Assembly (NCBI GenBank): GCA_050084985.1
Contig: JBITNC010000001.1
Location: 3,844,001-3,908,000, forward strand
Length of the DNA stretch: 64,000 bases
Direction of reading: 5' to 3'
DNA from: Nageia nagi
Taxonomy: Eukaryota > Pinophyta
How positions within the stretch are numbered: the stretch's first letter is position 1; every line of letters starts with the position of its first letter. A program made the position numbers and the translations under genes. The notes below the pieces were generated by a model that was not told the origin of the DNA, searched no databases, and worked only from the letters and a program-made list of their open reading frames with translations. Positions 1-11,899 of this stretch are shown one piece after another.

Positions 1-186
1 GACAGCTACCCAAGAATGGGGATGCATATAAATAAAGGTTAGTATGAACCTTTCCACTCTCAAGGAGAGTGAGTGTTGTTTGCACGTATTCCCTTCGATC
101 AATCATATGGTTATGTGTGCTTAGAGATTAGACCTTTATCTTGTCTTTTTCTCATTGGCTTTGTGATTTAATGGTTGCTTAAATAA
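1..186. other. Left flank, unassigned
   Basis: I see no coding sequence here. A TATA-like stretch (ATATAAATAAAG near 28-39) followed by C/T-rich text resembles the promoter and R region of an LTR, but no partner copy is present in the window. This is the DNA that element A landed in; its sequence resumes at 19861. Confidence 0.3.
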
Positions 187-191
187 TATAA
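187..191. repeat. Target site duplication of element A (left, TATAA)
   Basis: TATAA sits immediately before the TG of the left LTR and matches 19856-19860 exactly. Confidence 0.85.
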
Positions 192-1239
192 TGATCCATA
201 ATTTAAAAGATTAAATTTTAACTTTAATCCTTCCCAAGGATCAATTTACACTTAATTAAATTAAATGTTTGCTATTGGAAGATTTAGAGAATTAGAAATG
301 GAATCATGTGCAAAACCAAAGAAGGAGAAAAATTCACACCACATAGAGACAACACAATTACCTCGGTTCACCTGGTGTAGGCTACATTTAGCAACAAAAG
401 CTTTTTTCAATCAGTGAGTGAAATAGTGTACAATGAGCTCCATAGTCTTTCAGCACCTCTTCTCACATTCACACAAACACCATAGCTTTGAAACATTGAA
501 AATTGCACTTCAACTCTCCATAATTATTCTCTTTGAACACTTCCAAATTGCCTCCTTTTTATAAGATAAAGGCTCAAATTTGGAGTGTTTCACAACAAGA
601 AGTAATCATAAAATCATTACTTACAGGTACCCATTATTCTCCTTTAGTTGTAGTTCAAATTTGGGTTCAAATGGTTGAGCCAATCTCTCATAATAGCCTT
701 TCGAAGTTGAAAATACACTCTCGCTAGATAACAGTATTAACGGGTTTGCAAATAACTTTAACAGCTAATAAAATAATTCCATACACATTTAAAAACCTTC
801 CAATCTTGCAAAAATCACTAAATAGGGCGAATCCAATAATATGGCATCATTAGGCGGCTTGCAATCTAGCCTCCAAAACGTCCCCTCACAATTTGGCCTC
901 CGAAATGCCTCCCATTTCATTAAAAAAGTTGCAAACTTCAAAATGCAATAACTTTTGATCACAAAGTCGGTTTCACAAACTATAAAAAATATCAAAAAGA
1001 TAATAATGAACTCTACAACATGATGTAATAAAATCAAGAAAAAAGAGGAACTTGATTTTTTTCTTTTTCTTTTTTGCCTTTCGTAATTTTTAATAAAAAA
1101 TACCCAAACTTAGAAATCACATATCTGTCTCAAACTGAATCGGATTCTCAATTCAAAAGAAGCATCACAAAGCTGAAGAAGAACTAAACACAATGATCTA
1201 GAGTATGTTGAATATTTAGAGGATCCAAATTTTGGATCA
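192..1239 (-). repeat. 3' LTR of element A
   Basis: This 1,048 bp LTR begins TGATCCATAATTT and ends TTTTGGATCA on the plus strand. It matches 5840-6282 and then 19243-19855. Because the element is on the minus strand, this is its 3' LTR. A minus-strand TATA box reads TATAAAAAGG at 554-563, with the same sequence at 6203-6212 in the other LTR. Confidence 0.92.
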
Positions 1240-1251
1240 TTCCTCCCCACC
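1240..1251 (-). other. Polypurine tract of element A
   Basis: The minus strand reads GGTGGGGAGGAA directly before the 3' LTR, the expected place for plus-strand priming. Confidence 0.7.
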
Positions 1252-1261
1252 GAGAGAGAGC

Positions 1262-2740
1262 TTTTGACCCCAAAACATTTAGGATTTCTAAAAAAGGTGA
1301 GGGTAAAGCTCCCTCACTCGATCAACTACAAACCACTTGGCCTTATGAGGATGTTTCCCTTCAATGTGATACGCCACACCTCGTGTTCACCACTACAAGA
1401 TGATCTTTTATTCTTTTTCAATACTACATCCTCAAGCAAAACACTCATGTGCTCAGGGGCTAAATCCTCAATTGATGGTAACATAATCCTTGCATCTTCT
1501 ACAACTAAAGTTGGTTCGTACAATTTCAAATTCTCAATGTTCACAATGGAATAAATCTGCATATAAGGTGAAAGATCTAACTGAAATGCATTATCACCAA
1601 TTCGTGCAATAATAGTAAATGGTTCATACCTTATCGGTTTCAAGTTTCTCCCTATCCCATGTTGCCTTTTCCTTGCTAAGATGAAGTCATACTTGATCCC
1701 CAACCTGAAACTTGTGGTCCACTCTATGAAGATCATGCCTCTCATTGTACTTAGCTTGACTCTTCTCTAGTTGTTCTTGCACCTTTTGATATATCAACTT
1801 TATCCTCTTAATAAAATTCTTAGCTCGCTCCTCATCATTATGAAGAATGGAATCTCCATTACCAAATGAAGCAAAAGCCATATCGAAAGGTGAATTTGGA
1901 AAATAACCAAAAAAATATCTCAAAAGGAGATTTATTAGTAGAAGAGTGTAAAGTCTGATTATATGCATGTTGAATATAACTCAAATGTTCATCTCAAGTC
2001 TTAGGATGCTTACCACAATAACCTCGTAAAAGATGTACCATTGTCTTGTTCACCACCTCAGTTTGCCCATCTGTTTGTGGATGAAAAGTTATGCTCCTCT
2101 TTAACTTAGTGTCCATCCTTTCCCATTAAGAAGTCCAAATTTTTCCAAGAAACTTGGAATCCCTGTTAGAAATAATGGAAGTAGGAAGACTAAAATGTAT
2201 CTACACAAAAGGAAAGAAAAGATTAGTACCTCTTGATCTGTCACAGTCTTTTTACATGGAATTAGAATGCACATTTTACTGAATCTATCCACAACCACAT
2301 ACAAATAATCATATCCTTTCTTGGAAATAGGCAAACCTCCAACAAAATCCATAGAAATATTTTCCCATGGTTGTGTAGGAACTAACAAAGGCATACAAAG
2401 ATCAAGCTTCTTATTATTGGGTTTGCTAACACTACATAACATACATCCTCTTATATACTTAGATACATGTTCTTCCATTTTAGGCCAATAACAATACCTT
2501 TGCAAATTAGCAAGAGTTTTTCCAACACCAAAGTGTTCTGAAATACGAGAAGTGTGAGCTTCCCTAATAAGATCATTCCTCTCACCATTAGGAATACAAA
2601 GCTTTCCTAAATAAAAAAGTAATCTATCATACACGTGAAAGTTAATATTTCTATTTGCATTACCAAGACTTAATCTATAATAAATACTTTGAAAATTTGG
2701 ATCATCAACATATTGTTCTTTATGACCTTCATGCATCAAA
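1262..2740 (-). pseudogene. Element A integrase
   Basis: Degraded integrase of a Ty3/gypsy polyprotein. From about 2650 downward the minus strand shows an HHCC zinc-binding region (histidines near HTSRISEHFG, then CMLC), followed by the first catalytic aspartate in SMDFVGGLP. The glutamate region reads QTEVVNKTMVHLL near 2030-2080. The second aspartate lies in a frameshifted stretch near 2150. The C-terminal part includes IGDNAFQLDLSPYMQIYS and NLKLYEP, a pattern typical of plant gypsy integrases. No chromodomain is visible after it. Several frame changes separate the pieces, so no complete enzyme can be made. Confidence 0.88.
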
Positions 2741-4206
2741 GAACTATTTTACAGGATTATACCAACAAGATACAATAGATGGTCTAAACAACATATCAAC
2801 AATCTTATTTTGTGTACCTTTTTTTACTTAATCACCAAATGAAATTGTTGCAAAAAACCCATCCATCAAAAATATTTTGATTATTGTAATTTAGATTGTG
2901 ATTGAAGATACTATAAGGGTTGATGATTTGTATGCATTATTGTCTCTTTACCCATCAAATAAAGTTTTTATTTTTTAACACTTTGAACTAATGCAAATAA
3001 CTCTTTATCATAAGTGGGATAGTTTCTTACCGCACTATTAAACATCTTAAATGATAACAAATTGGATGCCTTTCTTGTAACAAAACTATGCCCATAGTAT
3101 AATCACTTGCATCAATTTCAATTTCAAAAGATTGTTGAAGATTAGACAAAGCAAGTATTGGAGCATTATTGATTTTTCTTTTAAGTAAATCAAAAGTATG
3201 TTGTTGTTTTCCTCCCCACTAAAACCCATGATTCTTCCCTGTAATAACATGGAGTGGAGAAGCCACAAAAGAAAAATTAGCAATAAATTTGCGTAAATAT
3301 TGCATAGCCTCAAGAAAACTCCTTATTTCTATCATATTAGTGGGTGTAGGTCATTGCATAACAACCTCAACTTTGGCAGGATCTATCTTCAGTTGGCCTC
3401 CACCTACAATGTACAATGTGGCTTGGATAGATTAAGTTTTTCCTAACAAACTCACACTTAGACATTTTTAAATAGAGTTTAGCTTCCCTTAATACTTCAA
3501 ACACTTTACGAATGTGCATCATATGATCTTTCCAATCATTATTGTAAATAAGAATGTCATCCAGATACACAATAACAAAATCATCAAGAAAAGGTCTCAA
3601 AACCTCATTCATCACTCTCATAAAAGTGGCAAGAGCATTGCATAAACCAAACTGTAAAACCAACAACTCAAATAATCCTTCTTTAGTTTTAAAAGTAGTT
3701 TTCCAAACATCCTCATCTCTAACCCACACTTGATGATAACCACTCCTTAAGTTTTGTAAAATGTTTAGCTTTTTGTAATTGGTCTATTAAATCATCAATG
3801 TGTGGTAATGGATAACTTTCTTTACCGTGATTTTATTTAATGCCCTGTAATCTCCACACATAGACCAAGTTCCATCTTTTTTTGGAATTATAACAATAGG
3901 AGAACCACATGGTGAAGTGTTAGGTCTAATGACTCATTGATTTAACAATTCCTTGACTTGTTTCTTAATTTCTTCACTTTCCATGATTGAATGTCTATAT
4001 AAGTCAATATTAGGAAGTGCTACATCTTGATATAATTGAATTTCATGTTGAATATCTCTTTTAGTTGGAAGTTCTTTAAGTATTTGAAATAAATTCTCAA
4101 ATTCAGAAATTAGCTCTTTAACTTCTTTGTAGTGAGGATCACATTCATCAAGAGATTTAATAATTTCCACTTCATTTTGAGATCTTATCATTGCAAGTGC
4201 AAACAT
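2741..4206 (-). pseudogene. Element A reverse transcriptase and RNase H
   Basis: The RT begins near 4206, with HSIMESEEIKKQVKELL close to the usual start of the fingers. The palm carries the catalytic box YLDD in VIVYLDDILIY near 3565, intact. The preceding FGLCNALATF matches the usual FGLxNAPxTF with changes. RNase H follows from about 3320 to 2750, with an EIDASDY-like first catalytic segment near 3120. Stops and frameshifts break the frame in at least three places, including one between the two RT pieces near 3740-3930. Confidence 0.9.
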
Positions 4207-4373
4207 TTATTCTGCATTAATAAATCTTTTTTCTTATCTTGCAGTAATCAAAGAAACACTTTTTTCCTTATTTCGATGAATATTAACCATATATGTAATT
4301 CCATCCTTAATGAGTCTATATTTATTTTCCTTTTTATAGAACAAAGCATCTCTATCCCATGGATAAGGACTTC

Positions 4374-4634
4374 CTAGCATAATTCCACAAATATCCAAAG
4401 GAACAACATCAAGTAATACTTCATCATTAAAATCCTATTAATTCCAAAATTCAATTTGCATTGTTGAGTTACCTCTAAATTGCAAATTTTATGAACCCAT
4501 CCCAATAGGTATGGATGTGGATGTGGTTGAGTAGTGACTACAAGTGATCTTACATATTCTTCTACAATCAAGTTAGCTTGAGAACCAGAATTAACTAATG
4601 TATCAATTCTAGTTTTCTTAACTTGTACTTTCAT
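4374..4634 (-). pseudogene. Element A aspartic protease
   Basis: A retroviral-type protease segment with DTLVNSGSQANLIV. The expected active site is DSG; here the catalytic aspartate is asparagine, so this copy is inactive. It sits between gag and RT, where a gypsy protease is expected. Confidence 0.75.
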
Positions 4635-4716
4635 ATAAAAAAGTTCAATTCATTTCTTTTTCACATCATCATTATGCGTATCATGCAATACCATACATGC
4701 TATGTTCTCATCTACA

Positions 4717-5753
4717 TTACCACCTTTTACTTCTTTTGTAATAGTGGCTACTTGTTTCTTTTTTCTTGCCATTTAAGTTTAGGGCATAATTCAAGTGTAA
4801 TTTCCAACATTTTATCTCTAAATGACCCTCTTTCTTACAATGAGTACATAGTTCTTTAGATTTCTCTTTTTGAACTGTAGAACTAGTTTTCTCTTTCCCC
4901 TTCCTTTTATCCTTTTCAGAATTAGTTTTAAAAGCTTTTTCCTTATTTCCATCCCTTATAAATTTTTCCCTTTCTTCTAAGTGTGTAGCTTGAATATAAA
5001 TATTATTTAATTTAGTTTGATTAAACATCAACAATGTATATCTTAGATAATTTTGCAAACCACCAATATACTTAAGAAGAGTATCTTGGCAATTAAGAGA
5101 AATACCTAACATTGTAGCTCTTTTTCGAAACTCCATAGTGTATTTTTGCATACTTTTCCTTTTGCTTTGATGAAAATTTTGTCATTCCATAATTGCCTTT
5201 TGTCAATAGCCTAATGGATAAAACTGATCTCTTAGCATTTGTACAACATGATCCCACATAGCAATAAAATCCTTGAGTTATTCTTTCTCACTTTGTAAAT
5301 GGCTTTCCCACCAAATAAGTGTTGTACTACCCATTTTAATGATTGCTAATTGAATTTTATCCTCATCATTTACAATATGATGTATTCTACAATATACTTC
5401 AATTTGTTTTATCCAATAATCTAACTTCTTAGCATTTACTTCACAGTAAACATAGGCAAATCAAATTTTACTTTTAATTTTAAAAAACTTTTAAAAGGAC
5501 CTTTTTATTTCTCATTTTTACCTTCACTTGTTTCACCTCCAATTTTTTTTAATTGTTGTTCTTGGAAATATTGAAATTGTAGAGACATTTTCTGAAACAT
5601 TGTTGTGATATCATCAAGTTGCTTTTCAACATTAGCTCCACCTTCATTAGATATGGCTGCAAACTCTCTTTACTTCAACCAAATCTTGGAACTAATTTTA
5701 GGATCTCCTTCAATAATATCTCCTTCTTTCTTGCTCTGTGATTTGGTATTCAT
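4717..5753 (-). pseudogene. Element A gag
   Basis: Capsid/nucleocapsid remnant. An in-frame ATG at 5753 opens with MNTKSQSKKEGDIIEGD; a stop follows after about 30 codons. The capsid-like part contains IIKMGSTTLIWWESHL-type text around 5310-5340 and continues to MQKYTMEFRKRATMLGIS at 5151. The nucleocapsid holds one complete CCHC knuckle, CTHCKKEGHLEIKC, near 4815-4860, preceded by a lysine-rich stretch. At least two frameshifts separate the halves. Confidence 0.85.
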
Positions 5754-5823
5754 GCAAGAACAATTCCAAAAACACCCAATAACAAACTAGCAAACCCATA
5801 GGTTAAATCCGAAGCAAATAATT

Positions 5824-5835
5824 GATCTAATACCA
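5824..5835 (-). promoter_or_regulatory. Primer-binding site of element A
   Basis: Just inside the 5' LTR the minus strand reads TGGTATTAGATC. This is close to TGGTATCAGAGC, the plant site for initiator methionine tRNA. Two transitions and its position make this a decayed copy. Confidence 0.7.
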
Positions 5836-5839
5836 AACT

Positions 5840-6282
5840 TGATCCATAATTTAAAAGATTAAATTTTAACTTTGATATTTCTCGAGAATCAATTCACATT
5901 TAATTAAATTAAATGCTTACTATTGGAAGTTTTAGAGAATTAGAAATGGAACGATGTGCAAAATCAAAGAGAAACAAAATTCATACCACATAGAGATAAT
6001 CCAATTACACTAGTTCACTTGGTGTGGGCTACATTCAACAACAAAAGTTCTCTCCAATCAATGGGTGAAATGTTGTACAATGACCTTCATAGTCTTTCAT
6101 CACCTCTTCTCACATTCACATAAACACCACAGCGCTGAAACACATAGAAAATTGCACTCCAATTCTCCATAATTTTACTTTTCAAACACTTCCAAATTGC
6201 CTCCTTTTTATAAGAGGAAGATTGACTTAAATTTGGAGTGTTTCACAAAAAAGAAAGTAACCATAAAATCATTATTTACAAG
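5840..6282 (-). repeat. 5' LTR of element A, first part
   Basis: Matches 192-630 of the other LTR, then stops abruptly at the insertion point of element B. The last five bases, ACAAG, are the duplicated target of B. Confidence 0.92.
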
Positions 6283-6783
6283 TGTTGTAATTTATAATGG
6301 ATTATTGTAAAAGTTTGCATTAATCCTCTTTATAAATTCACTAATACTTAAGCATATCATTAGATACCTTAAGTATTTAAGTGAATACAATAATGTAACT
6401 TCTCCTACACTCCATGTCATGAGCATGCCCCTTGGGTAAAAGGGAGTTGCATGTCATGTCTTTGTACATTAGGTAAAAAGGTGATCCAAAGAGGGATTTT
6501 AGCCTATAAATAGAAAGCTCCCTTTTTGTGATTACACACCAAATTTGTGGAGTAAAATTATGATATAGGTTAGTGTTTAAGAGATGAGATTAGGAGAATT
6601 GTAAGAGTTCATATTTGTGAAAGAGTGAGATCTAGTTAGTGGATGTACTCCTGGTTGGAGGAACCACTTATATCTTGTGTTATCTTTGTGAGATTGTCTT
6701 CTTAGAGTTCTTTAAATGTGAATTGTGTGCTTTCATGAGTTCTTGGTAGTATAGGGTTGTTCATGTTATAGTTCAATCCTTCA
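6283..6783 (+). repeat. 5' LTR of element B
   Basis: A 501 bp LTR from TGTTG to CCTTCA. It has a TATA box (TATAAATAG) at 6505-6513. It matches 18739-19237 and is related to the solo LTR at 39887-40346. Confidence 0.92.
6505..6513 (+). promoter_or_regulatory. TATA box in the 5' LTR of B
   Basis: TATAAATAG is conserved in the 3' LTR at 18960-18968 and as TATAAATAG in the related solo LTR near 40070. Conservation in three copies supports it as the LTR promoter. Confidence 0.6.
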
Positions 6784-6940
6784 AATTGGATTATCTCTTC
6801 ATTTCATTGTTAAAATAAAATTCAATATAAGGTATAACCTCCTACATACAATCTCCTTTTTTTTGTCTTTTTTGGTATATTTAACTAATGCTACTAACAT
6901 ATTTTGTATTATGTTAGTTCTCTCTTATATATGTGGCAAA
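6784..6940 (+). other. Leader of element B
   Basis: A short untranslated leader between the 5' LTR and ATGTGGCAAA at 6931. The same ten bases open the gag frame at 9511. No clean primer-binding site is visible: AATTGGATTATC after the LTR is at best a heavily decayed one. Confidence 0.5.
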
Positions 6941-7289
6941 ATTTTTAAAGAGCAATATATTGTGAAGCAATTTTTTGTTCACTTATACTAATATTTTCTA
7001 TTGTTAGCTATAAGTTTAAAAGTGCTTTTTGTATTGCTTTAATTTTACATATATTTGGTTTGGAGGTTTATTTTTTTATCAAAAGGTTTGTATACAAAAA
7101 AATGGGGGAACCAATTATTTATTTCTTCATTTGCTTATTCAATTGAAATAAAATAATTTTTTAACAAAAATTATGTATTTACATTACCCTTTCCTTAAAT
7201 AAACAAAATATGTTTATTTCTTCATTTGGTATTAAAAAAAAAGGAGGTTGAATTATATTTATATTATGCTTTGTGAAAGTTTTTTTGGT

Positions 7290-7700
7290 TAGCTGGGGCC
7301 CTCTCCTTTTATTGGAGGTTCTGGCCACCTCCACTTAGCTGATAGCTCCTTTGTCTATCACTAGGGCTCCTTTGCGGCATTGCCTAGGGCTCCTCTGCGA
7401 CCCTCCTCCTTTATCAACCCACCCTTCCATGGTGCGAAGTCTATAACCCTTCATCGTGCACCCTTTGTAAACCCTCTGCATCTGCTCATAGCTTGCATGT
7501 CGTCGTATCTCCTTGCATTACCCCCTTCATGCATCTCTTCCTTCTCTCCTTGTGCATCTCCTCTCTCCTACGTGTGGCTCTATTTTTTTCTTTTGCATGT
7601 AGCTCTTTTTCTCTCTTACGCGATGGACTCCTATACAAACCAACTCGCATGCACTTTTGACTATCTCCTCTTGCATGCATAACAAGCGCTCTATGGTGGA
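7290..7700. other. C-rich island in the 2.57 kb segment
   Basis: The plus strand is unusually rich in C and T with few purine runs, unlike its AT-rich surroundings. A 100-codon open frame exists at 7380-7682, but its composition simply mirrors the CT bias and it shows no domain, so I do not call a gene. Confidence 0.4.
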
Positions 7701-8560
7701 CACCTTTTTTTTTCCTTTTTTATCCTTGTTAAGCCCTTGCAAATCATGGCCTCTCAGACATTCATTAATTCCTTAGATTTTTTTTGAAAATTTATGTCAT
7801 TCTTATTGCTTACACGACTCCCTTTCCCTTTTTTTACCAACTATATGTTCTTCATTAAATGAATCTAACTTAAAAAAATCCTCTTTGGAATTACTTGCAA
7901 GCCATTTACCTCCATTAAATGCACCTACAAAGCAATGTATTGGTAAAGGAGAGGTGGTCATCATTTTTTATCTAAATGCATTTATTTTTTACTTACTAAG
8001 AAATATTCCATCATGAATAGACTCTGACTTAGTGTATTCTTGGACTGCTTGGGGTAAAAATTGCATTAAATATATTTGACTTTTTTCTCTAAGTACTAGT
8101 AGGAACATAATAACCTATTAACAATTGTTTAAATGGAGAAAATCAATTTTTTTTAGTATACTTTTTAAGGTAATTTTTTTAATGCCTAGAATTAAATTAA
8201 CTAAGCCTTTTTTTTAGTGTTTATTGTTGGCATTAATGCTTAGCATTTTTCCTCTTTCATTAGCTAAATTTCTAAGTAAAATAGCATGTTATCTTTAGGA
8301 TAAATTTTAAGTAAAAGAGGGGGAAAATTGTATAATTTTTTTACATAAATTTTATTTATAACATGTTAGATAAAATATTGCATATCTATCTATCTTTTTT
8401 ATGCAAAGTTAACTTATGCAAATAAGATGATGCATGCTTCTTACTTATTTCTTTAAAATAATGAATGCTAACTACTAATATTGCAAGTGATATATCAATG
8501 CAAATTGAGAAAATAATGCATGCCTTTAAATTCTTTATGAATGGACTAGTTCTTATGAAG

Positions 8561-8677
8561 AAATAATGCATGCTTAAATTTTTTAAGTTATGAAATAATG
8601 CATGCTTACTTAATTTTTTAAGTTATGGAATAATGCATGCTTACTTAAATTTTTTAAGTTATGGAATTGATGCATGA
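8561..8677. repeat. 36 bp tandem repeat with TGCATGC cores
   Basis: Three units and a partial fourth. Each contains AATAATGCATGCTTA followed by a T-run and AAGTTATGG. Scattered single TGCATGC motifs occur upstream from 8430. Confidence 0.75.
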
Positions 8678-9510
8678 TAAGTATTTTCTTATGCAAAGTT
8701 AATAGACTTGTGCAAAAATAAGGATTGATATAAAGATATCCTTTAGGGGTTGGTAAACAAAACCCAGTGGACTTTTAAGTTTCAAATTACAAATGGATGA
8801 TATTTTATTTATGCATTTTACTTAATGTTTTGCATTTTTACTTTATTTACTTATGCAAAATCATAAACATTGAAATGAGAAACCCCCTAAAATGAATGCA
8901 TTCACACGTAAATTTCATAACATGACTTGTTTGGGGAGCCATGAGGTAAGAACAGGTAGACTGGAGCCTTTAAATCTGATAATTCAAATGGTGAAAATGT
9001 TATGCTTATCCATGCCCCTAATTCCTCTATTAGTTTGGATATAACTATAATAGGTGGACAAGCATGTGTATAGTGATAGCACATGTTCATGACGTCCATT
9101 CAGGGATTCTCCTGATAACCTAAGATGACAACTTGAAACCTAATCAAGATTAATAATTTGATCGATACAATAAATATCATAACCTTAAAAAATAGTAGGT
9201 ATTTCTTGTGAGAGTATAATACTACCCAAGGTAAAGTGGTTGAGGATTGGTAGTACTTGGGCTCCACTTTGCAGGCATCTAAGTGAAGGTTTAATTTTAG
9301 ATAAGAAAATAAGCCTCAACAATATCACTTTACATCTACGATTCTTGGTATTTGGATACATGGAATGTATATTTGAGTTGTAAAACATTTGCATTAGTGA
9401 ATCAAATTAATCATGTCTTAGTTGATTAAATGTAACATGTATTACTTGGTTAAAACTTAACATATAATGTTATTTTTTGAACCACATACTTATTATTTTT
9501 TCACATTCTT

Positions 9511-10460
9511 ATGTGGCAAATAGGAAACTCCTTTTTACCCAAACACATTCTCGATGGTTCTAACTTTGAAATTTGAAAACCATGGATGAGAGTTGAATTA
9601 CAAGTAAGAAAGCTTTGGCAAATAATAAATGAGAACCTTATACCTCTTACAGATGAGAAGGCACTAAAGGCTTACAACATGAAGAATGAGTTGGCAACCT
9701 CCATGATTTTTTGTACAATTTTAGATGATGTGCTCCTAATGATTTCTTCTTTAACCTTGGTAAAAGAAGCTTGGGATAAGCTTAAACAAATATACTTTAG
9801 TTTAAAGTTTTCAAGAAGGTTTACTATTCTCTAAAATTTGATTCAATCTCGTTAAGGGGAAGATGAAAATATGGCTATCTACTTGAATAAAATCATTGAC
9901 CTTAAGATCCAATTTGTTACTTGTGAGTGCAATTAGATTATCAATGAGTTCATGGTATTCATTATTCTTCAAAGTTTGGTAACTTTGTGATGGTAATTGA
10001 GATAAGGCTTGATGATGAAAAAGAAATATTCTCCTTTGAGGACCTTTCTAGGCTTTTTTTGAAGCATGAGAAAACCTTTAACAAAAAGGTGTTGATTTCT
10101 TCTCCTAAGGATAATAACATTGCTCTTAGAGCAACTAAAACTCTTTTTAAGAAGAAGTTCAATCATTATAAAAAATATTATCCTTCTTCTTCCAAAAGGT
10201 TTGAGAAAAGAGGTAACAACAACAACAGGAACAACATCAACAGTAACAGGAACAACAACAACAATAACCACTTCAAGCAAAGAGATGGAAAAGTAAAGTA
10301 AATAATTTAAATATTAAGGCAAAGTTTGATGGTATTTGTAACTATTATGGCATCTAAGATCACAAAGAAGTTGATTTCTACAAAAAGAAAAGAAAAGAAA
10401 AGAACAAAGGTAATGGAAATGTAAAGAACTTCAAAGGAAGGAAGAATATTTAAGCTAGTT
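9511..10460 (+). pseudogene. Element B gag
   Basis: Opens at ATG 9511 and reaches ILDGSNFE, the usual N-terminal signature of copia gag, followed after a stop by KPWMRVELQVRKLW. The capsid continues with AYNMKNELATSMIF and VKEAWDKLKQIY, matching the common copia pattern around 'AWDxL'. A lysine- and asparagine-rich tract (about 10200-10280) precedes a decayed zinc knuckle near 10340-10390. There CNYYGI, stop, DHKEVDFY has lost two of the three cysteines. Stops occur near 9575, 9835 and 10300. Confidence 0.85.
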
Positions 10461-10469
10461 TTACTACGA

Positions 10470-11010
10470 TGCTCTACTCCATGACTTGCACTTTTTTATA
10501 TAATTAGATTGTTGAATCTAGTTGCACTAATCACCTATGCTTTGAAAAAGATAAGTTTGAGAACTTTCACAAGTATAGGAAAAATGCAATGGTGATAGGT
10601 GATAACTTTATCCTTGAAGTACAAGGAATTGGGAGTGTGTTGATTCATAGGAAGATACTAGATAATGTGCTCTATGTTCATAAACTTAGGATGAATCTTC
10701 TCTTCATGATCTAAGTTGCAAGAAAAGGGTACTCATTTAGTTTGACTCTCAATCCTAATACAATAAAAAAAACCTTGCCATGTTGGTTAAAGGATCAGTG
10801 AAAGATGATCTATACATTTTGAATCAAGTTTCAACAAATATGTGTCTTGCTACTAGTGTATGTTCTAAATGAAACCTTTGGTACCATCATTTAGGGCACC
10901 TTAACCATAAGAGTATTCAAATCATGAAATCCCAAGAACTTCTGAAAGGTTTGCCTTCAATTTCACCTTCAATTGGTCTATGTGAGAAGTGCATCCTTGG
11001 CAAGATGCAT
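10470..11010 (+). pseudogene. Element B protease and pre-integrase
   Basis: The protease active site reads IVESSCTNHLCF near 10510; the usual form is (V/I)DSG(C/A)TxH, so the catalytic aspartate is glutamate and the glycine is serine. The GAG-pre-integrase segment follows at about 10870-11010 with LWYHHLGHLNHKSIQIM and CEKCILGKMHR, the conserved H-H-C-C pattern. Several stops interrupt both. Confidence 0.8.
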
Positions 11011-11039
11011 AGATAAAGGTTCAAAAAAGATAAGGTAAC

Positions 11040-11760
11040 AAGAGCATCTCAACCTCTTCAACTTGTGCATTTAGATTTGATAGGTTCATTTTAGACTAAG
11101 TCCCTTGGGGGAGCATTTTACATCTTGAACTTCATTAATGACTTTAATAGGATGATTTTTTGCTATCTACTTGAGCACAAAGATCAAAACTTTGAGAGTT
11201 TCAAGAATTTTAAAGATTTATTTAAAAATCAAACTAACCTTAAAATCAAGATGTTGAGATCAGATAATGGGGAAGAATATAATAGCATAATTTTAATGAC
11301 TATTGTGCTAATTATGGAATCAATAGGCAGTTTACGATTCCTTATATTCCTCAACAGAATGGTGTTATTGAAAGAAAAAATAAGATAATTATAGAAATGG
11401 CTAGATGCATGTTGGGTAATCTTCCTAGTTTCTTATGGGGTGAAGTAGTGAGCACTACTATTTACACTTTGAATCGATGTTCCACAAAATCCATTCAAGG
11501 TAAAACTCCTTTTAAGGTATGGTCAAGAAGAAAACCTAACATTTCTCACCTTAGAGTGTTTGGTTATGAAACATTCTCCTATATTATTTTTGAGAAAAAA
11601 AAAAGTTAGATAAAAGAGCTGAAAAAATGCATCTTTATGAGTTATGATAATCAACATAGAGGCTACAGGCTCTACTGTCCATCCTATAAAGTAGTGTTCA
11701 TTTCAAGAGATGTCAAGTTCAATGAATTTCTTAAAGAATTTATTTCTAATGAGGATGTAG
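11040..11760 (+). pseudogene. Element B integrase core
   Basis: Integrase catalytic core in pieces. The first aspartate is in LVHLDLIGSF near 11065 and the second in LRSDNGEEYN near 11255. The glutamate is in PQQNGVIERKNK near 11350-11380, reached after a frameshift. So all three catalytic acids survive although the frame does not. The rest, including MARCMLGNLPSFLWGE and ISHLRVFGYETF, is typical of copia integrase. Confidence 0.88.
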
Positions 11761-11899
11761 ATGATCCATAGGACTCTTTCAGTTGCACCCCTCAGGAGCA
11801 AAATTCTCCAACTAAAAGCGTAACAAGGAGCATGACCTTGAACAACTCCTTATTCTCCAATATTGACAACAAACATGAGCCCTCATCTTTCAAATATGC

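Larger units (their letters stand above)
6941..9509. mobile_element. Probable 2.57 kb insertion at the gag start of element B
   Basis: The segment lies between two copies of TATGTGGCAAA (6930-6940 and 9510-9520). The right copy contains the ATG that opens gag. Taking the segment out would leave a copia leader of about 150 bp, which is normal, against 2.7 kb as it stands. A 9-11 bp duplication fits a Mutator-like element and also a LINE. However, no terminal inverted repeat, poly-A tail or transposase motif is visible. Inside are a C-rich island (about 7290-7700) and a 36 bp tandem repeat (8561-8677). The class is unknown, and a chance repeat cannot be excluded. Confidence 0.5.

Noticed and set aside
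7380-7682. 100-codon open frame on the plus strand
   Set aside because: It lies in a C/T-rich island that keeps several frames open on both strands; no domain or codon pattern supports a gene.
6941-9509. Terminal inverted repeats of a Mutator-like element
   Set aside because: I compared the first and last 80 bases in inverted orientation and saw no convincing match, so the class is left open.
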